This document shows, piece after piece, positions 46,782 through 58,071 of a stretch of DNA of 64,000 nucleotides. Positions within the stretch are counted from its first letter, which is position 1. Each line of letters opens with the position of its first letter. The stretch comes from Tubulanus polymorphus (lineage: Eukaryota; Nemertea; Palaeonemertea; Tubulaniformes; Tubulanidae). The position numbers were made by a program, and so were the translations under genes. Under the pieces are notes generated by a model that was not told where the DNA came from, searched no databases, and saw nothing but the letters and a program-made list of their open reading frames with translations. The DNA lies in NCBI RefSeq assembly GCF_964204645.1, contig NC_134026.1, positions 24,632,650-24,696,649 on the forward strand. The letters are read 5' to 3'.

Positions 46782-48352
46782 CTATGATAAAACCAATGAA
46801 TGAATAAATGTACTAACTTTTATTCTGAATATTTATTTCATATCTAAACCTCATCCGCACAAAGCTGGTACAATACAAATTTCACATAAAATATATTCAA
46901 AAATTATCATTCTAATGGAATTTAATAAAAAGTACTGGACCCAGATCCACCTTTATTCCCAGTTAAAATCAGTTCATTTTCAATGAGTTAACTCTATACA
47001 TAGTAAAATCTTAACCCTGAAATGTGAAACTGAGTCCAGACCAAAAGACTAGATACACATGGTCAAGATCGAGAGAAGGCAATACATCAACAACAAACCA
47101 TAAGTGATCAAATATCAGAGATTTCTGTTAAAACGGAAACAACAAATATATTATATGTATGTACCTTTACTTGTACAATTTACCTATATTGAAGCAATAA
47201 ATAAGTTAATAGATACTATATATACATATTTACCGGGTATATGTATGTGCTGGCAGCATGGTGGGCAAAACAAATCAGCTTTCAAATCTATAAAAGCCCC
47301 AAATCTTCTAGCATGATTTGATACTATATTAACACCGCATCAGCTGATTAGTCCAATCTAAGTGGACCTATTTCCAGTCTTACATCAACGGTATTTAGAA
47401 AAAAAATGTGAATCTTATCTTAATAGCTTCAATTCGTTATAAACAATAATGTCATAAGTCAACAAAGTTTAAGTTAGATTTATCAACAGTATGCCAGGCT
47501 TTGATTATCATAATAAGAAAATTTCTTATAATAGGAGGGACAATGCTCAACAGAGAATATTTGTTCATAGCTCCTAACACACTGTATTCTATCTATTTTA
47601 CTGAATCTAGCCTTAGTTATCTGCATGAAATTAGTAAAAAGATATTAAGTATACTTAATTTTATAAACTTTACTTAACCATGAGAATCAACTCAAGAATT
47701 ATGTAATCATATTTGTAAGCCCTCAATAAATTCCTCAATGGAAATAGCTCACATAAATAGGAATGATTCTTATTCTGTTAATCATATTGGTAAATTCATT
47801 GAAACGTTAAATGCAAAGTATTGAATTTCACATAGGTCTACCTATCTTTAATTTATTAATTTATCATGGAATGTATGGGTCAGACAAAAATCTATATACG
47901 AAAAGTCAGTAAATGGAAAAAGATTGAAAAACTTAATGACAAACCATTAGCTCCAGAACAATGTGCAAATTGGGAAGACGATACATTTAAAACATCAAAT
48001 TACAACTGACTATTCAAAAGATTGTGATATAGAGATCTTTTTTGCAAAGAATGATGAAAATTACTTCTGTACTACTGGTAAATGCCTTTTATGGTTCAAA
48101 GTGGAATGAATTTGAACATACCGGTACATATATTCAGATGCATTTAATATAGGTGCTCTGGAACCAGGCAAACATTGGGCCGACCAAAGATAGATTTCTA
48201 AGCTGGGGCCCTCCCACCGAAAAATTTGTGAATGGATTGTATACTAAATCTGGTTTGTAAAAAGCCAGCGAGACTGGCAGGAGGTTGTTGCAAAAAATAT
48301 CTTGGTTGGCAAAATTTTTGCCCTGACCAAGTCATGATATTTCCGGATCCCC

Positions 48353-48358
48353 TTTATT
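48353..48358 (-). terminator. poly(A) signal for the main LMBRD2 form
   Basis: Minus-strand AATAAA about 80 bp after the LMBRD2 stop at 48436. Confidence 0.5.
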
Positions 48359-48435
48359 CATGTAAAATTTAAATATGCGCATGACATAAATTCAGGCCTT
48401 CCTTTTTCTCAGCTGTACTATGCTTCGATAACTTC

Positions 48436-51400
48436 TCACACATCATCAAATATTCCTTTTGGTGGTTTGCGATTTTGTCCATTGCCTAAATTCCTAGACT
48501 GATAACGCCCACTTCCATCTCGGCTGTTCAGTGTCATATCGAATAAACTATCATCTTCATCATTGAAATCAACAGGTTCAGAGTTAAGTAGACTTATACG
48601 ATCGTTAGCCTCGAAACGTGAAAGGTGTTTTGGACTGGTAAACGTATGCCTCGGAGAGTTATGATTTACTGCAATGAGAAAATGATACAAATAGTATAAC
48701 AAAATTACAATATACATGTTTTCTTTTTCAACTCAACCTATCTATACGAAAAAGACAGCAGGACACTATTCTCTACCAGAAAGTAGTAAAATGCAACGTA
48801 CATGTGTTATATGAAGGCGTACCTCTCTTCATCTGTTTAGTGGCATCAGAATCACTTTCTTGATCATCGCGACAATCACCTCCAAATCTTTCATGCCACT
48901 GTTGACGTCGTGTTTCTCTATCTTCCTTCCTTTCCTGGCGCCTTTTCTCTAGAAATATACAATATCAAGGTAACAGAACCGTAGAATTAAAGTTTTTAGC
49001 GGAGAGACTGATATGAACTATAAATTGTTTGTCTATATTTTCACCAAACTATAGACACTATATTGGCAAGTGTTACACATTTGGCTACAGTGTTAAGGAA
49101 TTGAAAAGTGATATGATAGAAATTGTTAAGTCTGACAAAAAAATGATTGATACCTCTATTGATAAATTCTCGACCTTCGTCAATGAGATCTTGAGTCATA
49201 TCATCGTCACCGACAAATTGTTGAAATCCAAGAAAGTGCAGGACTCGACTGCCCAGATAGAAATACGTTGCCAAACATAACAGCAAAATAGCGATTGGAA
49301 AATATATGTTGAAGCCATTAGCAATGAAAGGGATGACATCCATGTGTCCCATGATCTGTAAGAGATTACATAAGACTAGATCAATACAGAAATAGAACTA
49401 CCTAGAAGGGTAACTATAAATCGAAGGTTTAGAGATTGGAAATTTGGCATTAGCAGTTTTGAATTGTTACCCTCGTATAAGCTGTTTCTACAAGATCTTG
49501 AGATTTAGTGATGTGGCTATCTAGATGTATAAGTCCGAGGAAATTCAAACACATCGGCGGTGTAAGACGACAAAGCAACCTTAAGGAAAAGAAAATTTTT
49601 CAAAAGAATTCTTTATATCTCACCCCAGTTTACTCGAAACTCAACACCAGGATCCCTCAAAAAGCCCAACTTACATGCCACTAAATATAAGACTGTTTTC
49701 ATCAGTCTGATGACGAGAAACCAACTGGAAATAATTCAGTACACGTATTTTGAAGATGGTAAAATATGCACAAATACTGATGTATGCCACTGTCAGACAG
49801 CAAGTTACCTAAAATACAGATTCATTCATTATCAGCTTCGGTTTTATGGAAAAAGACTTGTATTTAAGAACCATTCTTACTTCAACTGTGAAATAGTCGT
49901 AGTTTCTTTTGGCCAGGTAAACAAAGTTAGCAAAAATAGACAGGACTGGCTTCGGACAGAAGAATGTACACTCAGACCAAACAACCATAATAGAGACAAT
50001 TATGAGAAATCCCGACAAAAGCTTCATCACCCACGGTTCAATTCGACATCGCCAATACCATTCTGAAATAAATCCATTCTCAATATTAAAGTATCTATAA
50101 CGATTAAGCACTAAACAATGATGTAATATAATCAACATACCAATGGTCGGATTGTAGCAGTACCGGTAGAATATTCCTTCATTTCCAGGATTCCGTTTAA
50201 ACTTTCTATCAGCATTATTTTCATTAGCCACAACGTCTTGTAATCTAAACGCTTGTTCCATCAACATCTCCCACTGGCATTGAGTTCTATGATGATCGCG
50301 TATAGCGCGAATCACACGTTTGTGTAGCCTGACCAATGATTTCACAGTTGGCGTTTCAGTTGGGTTATTTCTCTCCTCAGGATCTGACAATCGCTTCAAT
50401 GCGTATTGTTGAACTGATTCTGGGCACTGTAACGAACACAAAATACAGTGTAAAATGGACATAAAAACAATGGTTTATTCAGACTACATAGTTTCACTGG
50501 TCGTGTTCAGACCAATTAGAGGTATGTGTTTAAAAGATTAAGAGAAATATCTCCAAAAAAAACGATCCCAGTTAAAAATAAAAAGACTTAAGCTTTAATA
50601 ATAATTGTACTGAAATGGTTGAGACCATTTCTTAAATTGGAGAAACTAGATATACGTATATTCTATTTAGACCTACCTTGCTCAGGATGGTCTCAACATG
50701 GGGTCTAAGTGGATTTCCACTACGTATTGATACTACAGCTCTTTTCACTTCCTATCAATAAAATACAAATCTATGAACTCCTAATTACTGTAAAATTAGC
50801 AATATCATACATAAGGCCTAAAGTATTCAATATGTACATACATCCAAAACATCTTCTAAATTTTCTTCGGCTTCGGATTTCTCGGTGCTCAATTTGGATA
50901 CTTTGAATTGAGTTTTCTCTAATCGCTTTCCTTTTTTTGAGTTCTCCCAACACATTCGTGGAACCTCCACTAATGCATATCCGAGTAGTAAAACAAGGAG
51001 ACACAGACCCCAAGTGTTACTGGCTGTGATACCAATAACCTTCAATTTTGGTCTACAATAGTGAAACAAATTGAAAAACATTAGATTACCTTCACGCAAA
51101 CGGCATAAGATCTATCAGACAAATAGCTAGAAATAGACCTACCCATCTAAATTCAAATCAGGTCTAGCAGCAACATAAATCAAGCAGATTCCGAATATAA
51201 TCAAATAAGTTCCGTAGTATATAGCATTTTCAATTAAAGAAGATTTCAGCTTTCCAGCAACAGTAAAATCTCCAGCACTTGCATATGACTGCATCATAGG
51301 CAAAACAATCCTAAAATGTAGAGAAATTTTATTTAGAGAAGAGGCATGCATATGATTTTACCAACTGTCAGGGCCTCAAACTCACCAAGTCAATAACTGT

Positions 51401-51896
51401 GATGTCCAGTAGACTATTCTCCATAATACTGGCAATATATGAGGCTCTACATAACTCCACGGTTTCTTACATGGCATTGGAATCGTTGTAGACATTCCGG
51501 TGTTCTGTGAAACATTCTGGTGATTTGGAGTAAATGTTGAATTTGATGGGTGAGATTTTAAATCAGATGAAGAATTCAAAGAAGGGGCCAATGTTGTTGT
51601 AATAGTGACAGGCATTTGGTGTTCCTTAACACACTGATGATAATACGTCTAAAATAAAGAAAATATAGAAAAATTACAAACATTATTTTCAATAATCTCT
51701 CTCGCAAATAGATTAGACTTACTGATGAGACATCGAGGGGCAGTATGAATATTATCATGAATGAGAAATACCACGCTATGAATGTGGCTAAAGTAACGAT
51801 GACATGTTGTTTTCGCCAGTTTCCATATCGATTCAGCAGAAATGCAGCCAAGCTACCGACAAGTAGTATTTCTACCACTAATGGAGCAACACTCAT
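48436..51896 (-). CDS. LMBRD2: LMBRD2, LMBR1-domain multipass membrane protein
   Basis: Twelve exons: 51723-51896, 51386-51648, 51143-51310, 50842-51052, 50677-50751, 50141-50426, 49881-50062, 49675-49808, 49471-49579, 49154-49355, 48823-48948 and 48436-48668; phases agree and give about 720 aa (human 695). Many hydrophobic segments are visible, e.g. [35 protein letters not shown] and [18 protein letters not shown]. Diagnostic family stretches include [58 protein letters not shown] and [16 protein letters not shown]. The loop after exon 2's start is Ser/Thr/Asn-rich, with NST and NVS sequons, fitting an extracellular glycosylated loop. The C-terminus ends GIFDDV, like human IFNDV. LMBRD2 is a plasma-membrane protein reported to modulate beta2-adrenergic receptor signalling. 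The start was chosen at [10 protein letters not shown], 15 codons inside a longer frame. Confidence 0.97.
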
Positions 51897-52137
51897 TCTC
51901 TCGCTGCAAAAACCCAATAGCTCTGAAAAGATTGAACACAAAGTTTTGTTTTGGTACTTAGCACAGCTGGTAATGATTTGCGATTCAGTCTCTACGTTTT
52001 ACGAATAATTTGCACCATCAAACAATATTAGACTCATAAATTCGATAGATATTCTAGTTATCATAATCAAACGAAGGAATTACACGTAATTTACCTTTTG
52101 CAAATACTATTTTACATCAAATTCATTTTTATACGTC
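51897..52137. promoter_or_regulatory. compact divergent promoter, LMBRD2 / PIGY-CRCP
   Basis: Only 241 bp separate the LMBRD2 ATG (minus) from the inferred PIGY ATG (plus). Both 5' UTRs and the promoter(s) must fit here unless upstream noncoding exons exist. No TATA box is evident. Confidence 0.5.
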
Positions 52138-53263
52138 ATGTTCGATGTTTGGGTAACACTATTTCTCGTACTGCGGCTTGGACTCACGAGTGTTTGCATG
52201 CCAACCGGGTTGTTTTCCAACTTAGAATAATTTAATGGGACAGTAGGTCTATGAAATCAACTTGAAATTAGCCTTTAATGTTTAAAGATGTGGAAAGTCT
52301 CTAAAAGAAACGTTGAAATCGTACAGAATTTAGTAAGTTTTGATTCGATTTGTAGACGTAGTCTTTCTGTCTGGCTAATTAGCGCCATTGGCCGACTGTA
52401 TCCGCCGCATACACCGTCAACACGCAGTTAAAGAACTTTTTAAAAATCTATTTTCAGTTTTATTTCCTGACTGTTGTAATATCATGGGGATTCGTACTGT
52501 TCGCTGCGTATTACATCAACAAAGATCATCTTGATTATTTAGTGAAAAGTAAATATGGACTTGCATAAATTGAACTGAAAGTTGTCGTGAAAAGTATTTT
52601 TCGAAGAAATTTTGTGGACGTATCTGGAATCGAGATTATGGAAGTTATCGATGAAAACACTGCTTTACTGAGTAATTTTGAAGTGCATCAGTTATTAAGT
52701 GAGATACAACAAAAATTGAAGGGAGAAAAAAAACCCAATAAAAGTCTACAGAATTTAGCGACAATTTCCTATGAAACGATTAAATATTTAGAAAAGTCGC
52801 CTTGTAAAGACCAGGACATCGAATCGCTCGAGCAGTTTATGAAAGCGATTGGACCGTATAATCTTACAAAAGCTGAAAAACTACAGTTGTTTAACCACCG
52901 TCCATCGACCGCCGTGGAAATACAGCTTCTAATCGAAGAGAGCGAAGAGCGTCTTTCCGAAAACCAAATCGAAGAACTTTTAGAAATTACCGCTTCAAAT
53001 ACTGGTGAGGAGGAGCAAATGACTGACACTGTATATGAAAATGAAGATGATAATCCTGACAACGAAATGTTAGAATAGTCAATTTGGGAACACTGAATAC
53101 TTGTGCTCTTTTGAATACTTGAAAAATGGAGGATGATATTTTCTCTGCTCCAGAAAATAACTGGATATTGTATTATGTTTTACTCATGCCATGCACGATT
53201 CCTGTCTTAATCGTCGCCATGTTAATAATGTGGATGGGCAAAGAGTTGTTCATAAACAATTGA
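52138..53263 (+). CDS. PIGY: PIGY, small subunit of GPI-N-acetylglucosaminyltransferase (three exons)
   Basis: Exons 52138-52152 (MFDVW), 52458-52548 and 53154-53263, with phases 0 and 1 matching at the joins; total 71 residues, the same length as human PIGY. PIG-Y is an ER membrane subunit of the PIG-A complex that starts GPI-anchor synthesis. Two membrane segments are present: FYFLTVVISWGFVLFAAYYI and LMPCTIPVLIVAMLIMWMG. The end IMWMGKELFINN parallels human WTWMGIKLFRHN, and MPCTIPV parallels LPITIPV. Exons 2 and 3 are bounded by tttcag and a ctctgctccag acceptor. The five-codon first exon (donor GTAACA) is the least certain part. An ATG at 53126 could instead start a 45-residue C-terminal product without splicing. 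Intron 2 contains the complete CRCP ORF on the same strand. Confidence 0.75.
52638..53078 (+). CDS. CRCP: RNA polymerase III subunit RPC9 (CRCP), intronless
   Basis: A single open frame of 146 codons. It starts MEVIDENTALLSNFEVHQLL, closely following human CRCP (MEVKDANSALLSNYEVFQLL), and contains NLATISYETIKYLEKSPC, LTKAEKLQLFNHRPSTAVEI and LIEESEERLSENQIEELLE. RPC9 pairs with RPC8 in the Pol III stalk, and the same protein is the vertebrate CGRP-receptor component RCP. The acidic tail (DTVYENEDDNPDNEMLE) is in place of the variable human C-terminus. I use the ATG at 52638; the longer in-frame upstream stretch begins with GTG and is not conserved. The ORF lies wholly within PIGY intron 2 (52549-53153) and carries no intron of its own. 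Confidence 0.95.
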   Translation: MEVIDENTALLSNFEVHQLLSEIQQKLKGEKKPNKSLQNLATISYETIKYLEKSPCKDQDIESLEQFMKAIGPYNLTKAEKLQLFNHRPSTAVEIQLLIEESEERLSENQIEELLEITASNTGEEEQMTDTVYENEDDNPDNEMLE

Positions 53264-53544
53264 GATTACAAAATTTTCTCAACTTAATTGTAGAATTTGA
53301 TTATATTTAGATAACTAGCCTGCCTGATATCCTTTGTTTCCTTAGACTAGTGCGGGTTGACAAAATCGAGATAATATAATGTGAAAATTGTTTATTTATA
53401 GAACATTGAGAAATGTCTCCAAGTCATTATATATGAGGAATCATGCATGACTTTGCTTTTTTATTAATAGTGTATTTCTTAAGAATACATGCAAAATAGA
53501 TATTATTAAATGATTTAGCCTAAATGAAAAAAATCTTTGTTAGA

Positions 53545-53550
53545 AATAAA
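53545..53550 (+). terminator. poly(A) signal likely shared by PIGY and CRCP transcripts
   Basis: AATAAA 282 bp after the PIGY stop. No signal is evident between the CRCP stop (53078) and PIGY exon 3, so both products probably use this 3' end. Confidence 0.5.
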
Positions 53551-54490
53551 GGCAAAATATTTTCTAATAAATCATATGACTTGTGGTACTGATCTAGTTC
53601 ATTAGAGGATTTGACTCAAGTGGAAGAAGTGCAGGTACTCTTGTGTGTGCTGCATATGTGAATGGCAGCCTTCATTAAAACATATGGACTGGGAGGTCTA
53701 CGTGGTGAATTACCAAGTTATCATTGGTGACCAACGATTCTTTGGTTAGTGTCAGTGATTTATTTCCCAAAAGTGCAGACGGTGAAAGGCTTTGGAAATA
53801 AAATTCAATTCGCATGATCTTCTGGAATAAGCTTGTTGGGTTTTTTTTGAAACTGTGTCTTCTGATTGTGCATAAATGTCAAAGAAACTGAATTGAACCC
53901 CAATCTTTTTCTTCGGAACCGGGAAATTTTGACAGCCCGAGATGTGCATGCAGATAAGATCTAACATCGTATGGTGCTGCCACCTGTAAAGGGGCAACGG
54001 GAAATAGTTGTGCATAGTTACGCTCTCTTAGCATTGCAATTATTTCATAAATTTCCTACACATTCCATTTGATAAGGATTTTCAAGCGCAGCTTTACGGA
54101 GATGGAAATGGTTCGTATCGTGGTGGTGTTGCTCAAACTTTTTAAACGTGGTTTATTACCATTTTTACGGCTAAATTTCTAATTAAAAGTACAGTGTATG
54201 ATTGCAAAGCAAGGAATGTGAAAAAATTACAACGAAATTTTATTGAATTTTTGACGTTTAAAATTTGTAGGAAATTTTAGGAAGCAACTTAAACGATACT
54301 CGGTTCTCTATTTTCAGATTTAATAAAGAGGACATTTATCATTTCACCAGTTCATGTGTCAAGACTACTTTAACAAGAAACACAAAGAGTAATGGAAAAT
54401 AATTGTTAAAACCGTCAGTCATCAATTTCATATACTCTCTCTCGGAAATAGCTTTAAGCTCACCTTTTTGGTGGTGTCTCATTACGAAAA
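53551..54490. other. intergenic, PIGY/CRCP to CCDC74
   Basis: About 0.9 kb with no supportable exon. It presumably holds the CCDC74 promoter and 5' UTR; a minus-strand open frame near 53.75-54.0 kb has no family support. Confidence 0.4.
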
Positions 54491-56875
54491 ATGAATCCAA
54501 TCCTGGTGCAAGAAACAGTTCCCTTACCTTCATCGATGGATATCAATCAACAATTGCCACCTCTACAGCAACAGATGCCACAATGGTCACGTGTTGGTGC
54601 TCTCGACAAAGCAAGGTACCCGAAACCATTCCTCAAAGACCGCCTTCAGCCATTACCTCCAACAAATGATAACAGCAGTGTTAAAACGCGTGAAAACTCA
54701 GCTGATTCCAGTGAAAGATCCATAGAAATCAAAAAAGATCTGAATGCGTCGTCATCAAGGGTACAGCATTTAGAAAGAAGTATCCTATTCCTGAAGCAAC
54801 AACATTGTGACATATTATCTAGTCTTCACCAAGAAATAGACACTTTAAAAAAAGAGAATAAAGGTTGGTGAAATAAACACCGATTTCTCAATCAAAACCT
54901 ATGACAGTGTCTCGATTCTCATGATGACAATTTCCTCATTCTTTTTAGAATTACAGTTCCAGTTGGTGATGGTTCAAAAGTTATCCCCACCAGCATCTGC
55001 TAAGCAATCATCTCGACATAACAGCGCTAAAGGAAATGCTAAGGAACAGAAACGTAATTTTCAGATTATCTTTTGAATGAAATTTGTGTAAAAACACATG
55101 ATGTTCTTGCTGCTTTCATAATTACTTTATGATAATAGTCTCCTAATGCTTTTCATTAAAACCAATTTTATTTCACCTAGGATCTAGTGCTGTTAGAAGA
55201 CTACCTCCTGTAGAGAAAATTTCATCTGGTATGTTGGTCCTATCATGAATTGTCTTCCAAATTAAAACCAAACCATGAAATGATCAAATGCTTTGTCAAC
55301 ATGAAAGATTAAGTGTATTTTGATAATTTCGCAGCAGGTAGCAGTAAAAAGAATGTAGAAGTCCGTGCAGTGTATTTAGATGATGAGATCAAGCAATTGA
55401 AATTTCAACTGAAAGAGGCTCAAAATAAGAATGCCTACCTCAAACAATTACTAGACGAACAAAATAAGAATATAATGTGAGTATAGACCTACTGAAACAA
55501 TTAACACTTCATAAAGCTTCTACAATCTGTGCTAATAAATATTTCCTGTTATTTTGAAGTTGTATATGCGTTGTGTTTTTAGCAAGGAATCGATTGAAAG
55601 AAAGGCGATTGATGGGCCTGTTGGTGAATTCGGAGGGGCAGGTGCTGCATCTGCACCGGATGTCAGTCATATTGACTTAGAAGGAGAAGGTACGGAACAC
55701 ATGGATATCACGACTAATCCAATAACTATTAACAGCATGCACACTGGTTCGCGAAAACCAACTACTGCAGAATACGAAGCCATGATTCGATATTTGCATG
55801 GATTGAATCAAAGACAGAATAATGAGGTAAATCAACAATTCAGATCAATCTATTAATCACCTCTGAATAAGAAAGGATGGCTTGTAATTTACTACCAGTG
55901 TATTGTTCTATATTACAGTTAATGCAGTTAAAAACAGATTTAAAAGATGTTATATATTCACAAAAGTGGACACCAGATGCTTACCTTCTGGCTAAAGCTT
56001 ACATAGCTGAAGATGAAGACATAGAATTGGCAGAGAAGAATCATCTACCAAAGGTTCCAATGAAACATGCTACTCGCAAATTGTAAGTTGGGTATATCTG
56101 AAATAAAATGATGGTTAATTTCTTCTATCTATATTTCGTCTTTCTTCCTTTCTTCACTCTGTCTCGTGTATATCTTGTATTGAGGTATTTTTTTAATTGA
56201 ACCTTTTATTTACGGAAGCCATAAGGAGCTTCAAGTTGTTGCGTGCCAACTCAACAAGTGGCCATAATTATGTCGACATATTGCATCGAGGTGACGTAAA
56301 TATGTTGACATATCTATTGCATCAAGTTGACATAAATAAGTTGACATATCATGTTTTGATGACATATTTCGTTTTGTTGACCATTTTCCCCATGAAAAAC
56401 TGAAATGTTGAAATGTAAGATGAAGATGTCAGAAATATGAGGAATGAGTTTCAAGTTGTCATTTTCAACTTGTCGTGAGGAAAATGGTTGAAAAAACCAA
56501 ATATACTGTCAAAAAATCACGATATGTCGACATGACGCAATATATCGCGATATGTCTACAAAAATATGGAAAATTGTTGAGTTGGAACAGGACAAGTGAA
56601 GGCCCCTTATCACTTCCATATATTCATTAGTGTCTGGTGAACAGAAAATTTTCCTAAAGATACATTACTTTTATAGTACTTTGATCTTTTTTAATTCAAC
56701 TGATATGGATTGATAATATTTGATTGCTCTATTTTCTAGGCCCAATGTAGCTTACGCTCAACGTGATAACGCATCCCTCCCAGCTCTGAAACAGACATTG
56801 GGTAACAAGGCTGCAGAAAGGAGAAAACGCACTCAAATTCTACAGAAAGCAAGATTAAAGAAAGAAATCCTGTAG
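54491..56875 (+). CDS. CCDC74: CCDC74-like coiled-coil protein
   Basis: Seven exons: 54491-54863, 54949-55053, 55181-55228, 55338-55476 (or from 55335), 55583-55826, 55919-56082 and 56740-56875; about 402 aa. Family landmarks: the N-terminal coiled coil VQHLERSILFLKQQHCDILS followed by HQEIDTLKKENKELQFQLVM (human [33 protein letters not shown]), a second helix LDDEIKQLKFQLKEAQNKNA, the RKPTTAEYEAMIRYL box and the C-terminal LPALKQTLGNKAAERRKRTQ. CCDC74 proteins act with kinesin-8 at spindle or ciliary microtubules in vertebrates. The first donor (GTTGGT) is weak, but phase and homology across it are good. Vertebrate CCDC74A/B are a recent duplicate pair, so the letter is omitted. Confidence 0.93.
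56221..56610. mobile_element. MITE-like element in CCDC74 intron 6
   Basis: A 390-bp stretch with imperfect terminal inverted repeats of about 37 bp: left ATAAGGAGCTTCAAGTTGTT..., right (reverse complement) ATAAGGGGCCTTCACTTGTC..., both ending CCAACTCAACAA inward. The inside contains many degenerate GTTGACATAT/GTCGACATAT units in both orientations. There is no coding capacity and no clear target-site duplication. Confidence 0.7.
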
Positions 56876-58071
56876 CTTTGTATGATGTCATGTCCATGGT
56901 TTGGTGATAACTCATATTTCACTGTCATTCCAACTACCAATTTTTGAGTGACTTATACCCATTCTATGAATGTTTCATTCCTGATCTTTATGTATAGAGG
57001 AAAATTGTTGTCATAGGTCACACATTTACACCCCATTCCATATTGAATGTATTTGTAAAGCTTGAGGATGCATTCCACGGTTTTTGTGCATCAAGGCAAG
57101 TTGTTAGACGGGCTTCAAGCATAATTTATTGTAAACTGGTTTTATCATAAATGGACCTAGTTGGCCTGTATTGTATGATACTTGTTGTTAGGGTGCTATG
57201 TTTGACTTGTTGATGTGGATTGTTAATTTAATCCGTCCATTAGATGATGCGAAAATTGTTCATGGAATCAATTTTCACAATTCATAAACTCTACTTCACT
57301 TAACCTCTTCAATATATCATAATGCATGCATCTCATGAGAACTTTATCCTCGATAAGAGCATTGGTGCAATATCTGTGTTCGGATCATCAGTTTTGATAA
57401 TCGAGCAATTAGTTATTAGACAATTAATGTAAAATTGTTACCCAGACTATTTGCTAAGATAGAAAAATACAATATGATTTTATGATATGAAACACTACCA
57501 GCTACAGGCTATTGTTACATAGTGATTATTTATTATTGTAGTCTTGAATACAATGAATGTAATTATCAAACAGTGAAGTGTTTTTATTTGGAAGAATTAT
57601 TTAATCATGCTGCTGTTGTATTTTGTTTAAATGGGAAATTCTATGTACTATTTATTTTTAGTAAATGTAAATCAAGTACAATATTGTACATATAATGTAA
57701 TCAAAACTTCTTTCCTTAGTAACTTCTCTAGGTGTATCAACAGGAAGGAGTGGTTGAAATACATGCATAGTCTCTTTTATTGCTCATATTTATGTCCTGG
57801 AGACATTCCTTATTCACCAAACACCAACTATGTCACAAGTCATCTTCAGCAGATTCCAGTTTATCCACTTTCTGATACGATTCCACGATGATTATGATAC
57901 GTTACAATAACATTATATAAGACTATACCATTTATTTACATCAAATATACAAATATTACAGAAGTGGGATTTGAATATAATTAACTCTCTAGTTCAATGG
58001 AGACTGTTAATGATTTACAGTAGTTTTAAGCAATAATTTCAATAGGAGTTGAATCCAATGTCCTAACACTG
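56876..58071. other. 3' UTRs of convergent CCDC74 and RFC2
   Basis: 1.2 kb between the two stop codons of convergent genes; AT-rich. Minus-strand AATAAA motifs near 57.65 and 57.77 kb could serve RFC2. An 86-codon plus-strand frame at 57631-57891 shows no family resemblance. Confidence 0.45.

Noticed and set aside
52587-52637. N-terminal extension of CRCP
   Set aside because: The first codon is GTG and the residues before MEVIDENT are not conserved; the ATG at 52638 matches the family start.
53126-53263. Unspliced 45-codon small membrane ORF downstream of CRCP
   Set aside because: Better explained as the tail of PIGY exon 3: the acceptor at 53154 lies inside it and gives the conserved length and first membrane segment from exon 2. 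Kept as an alternative in the PIGY entry.
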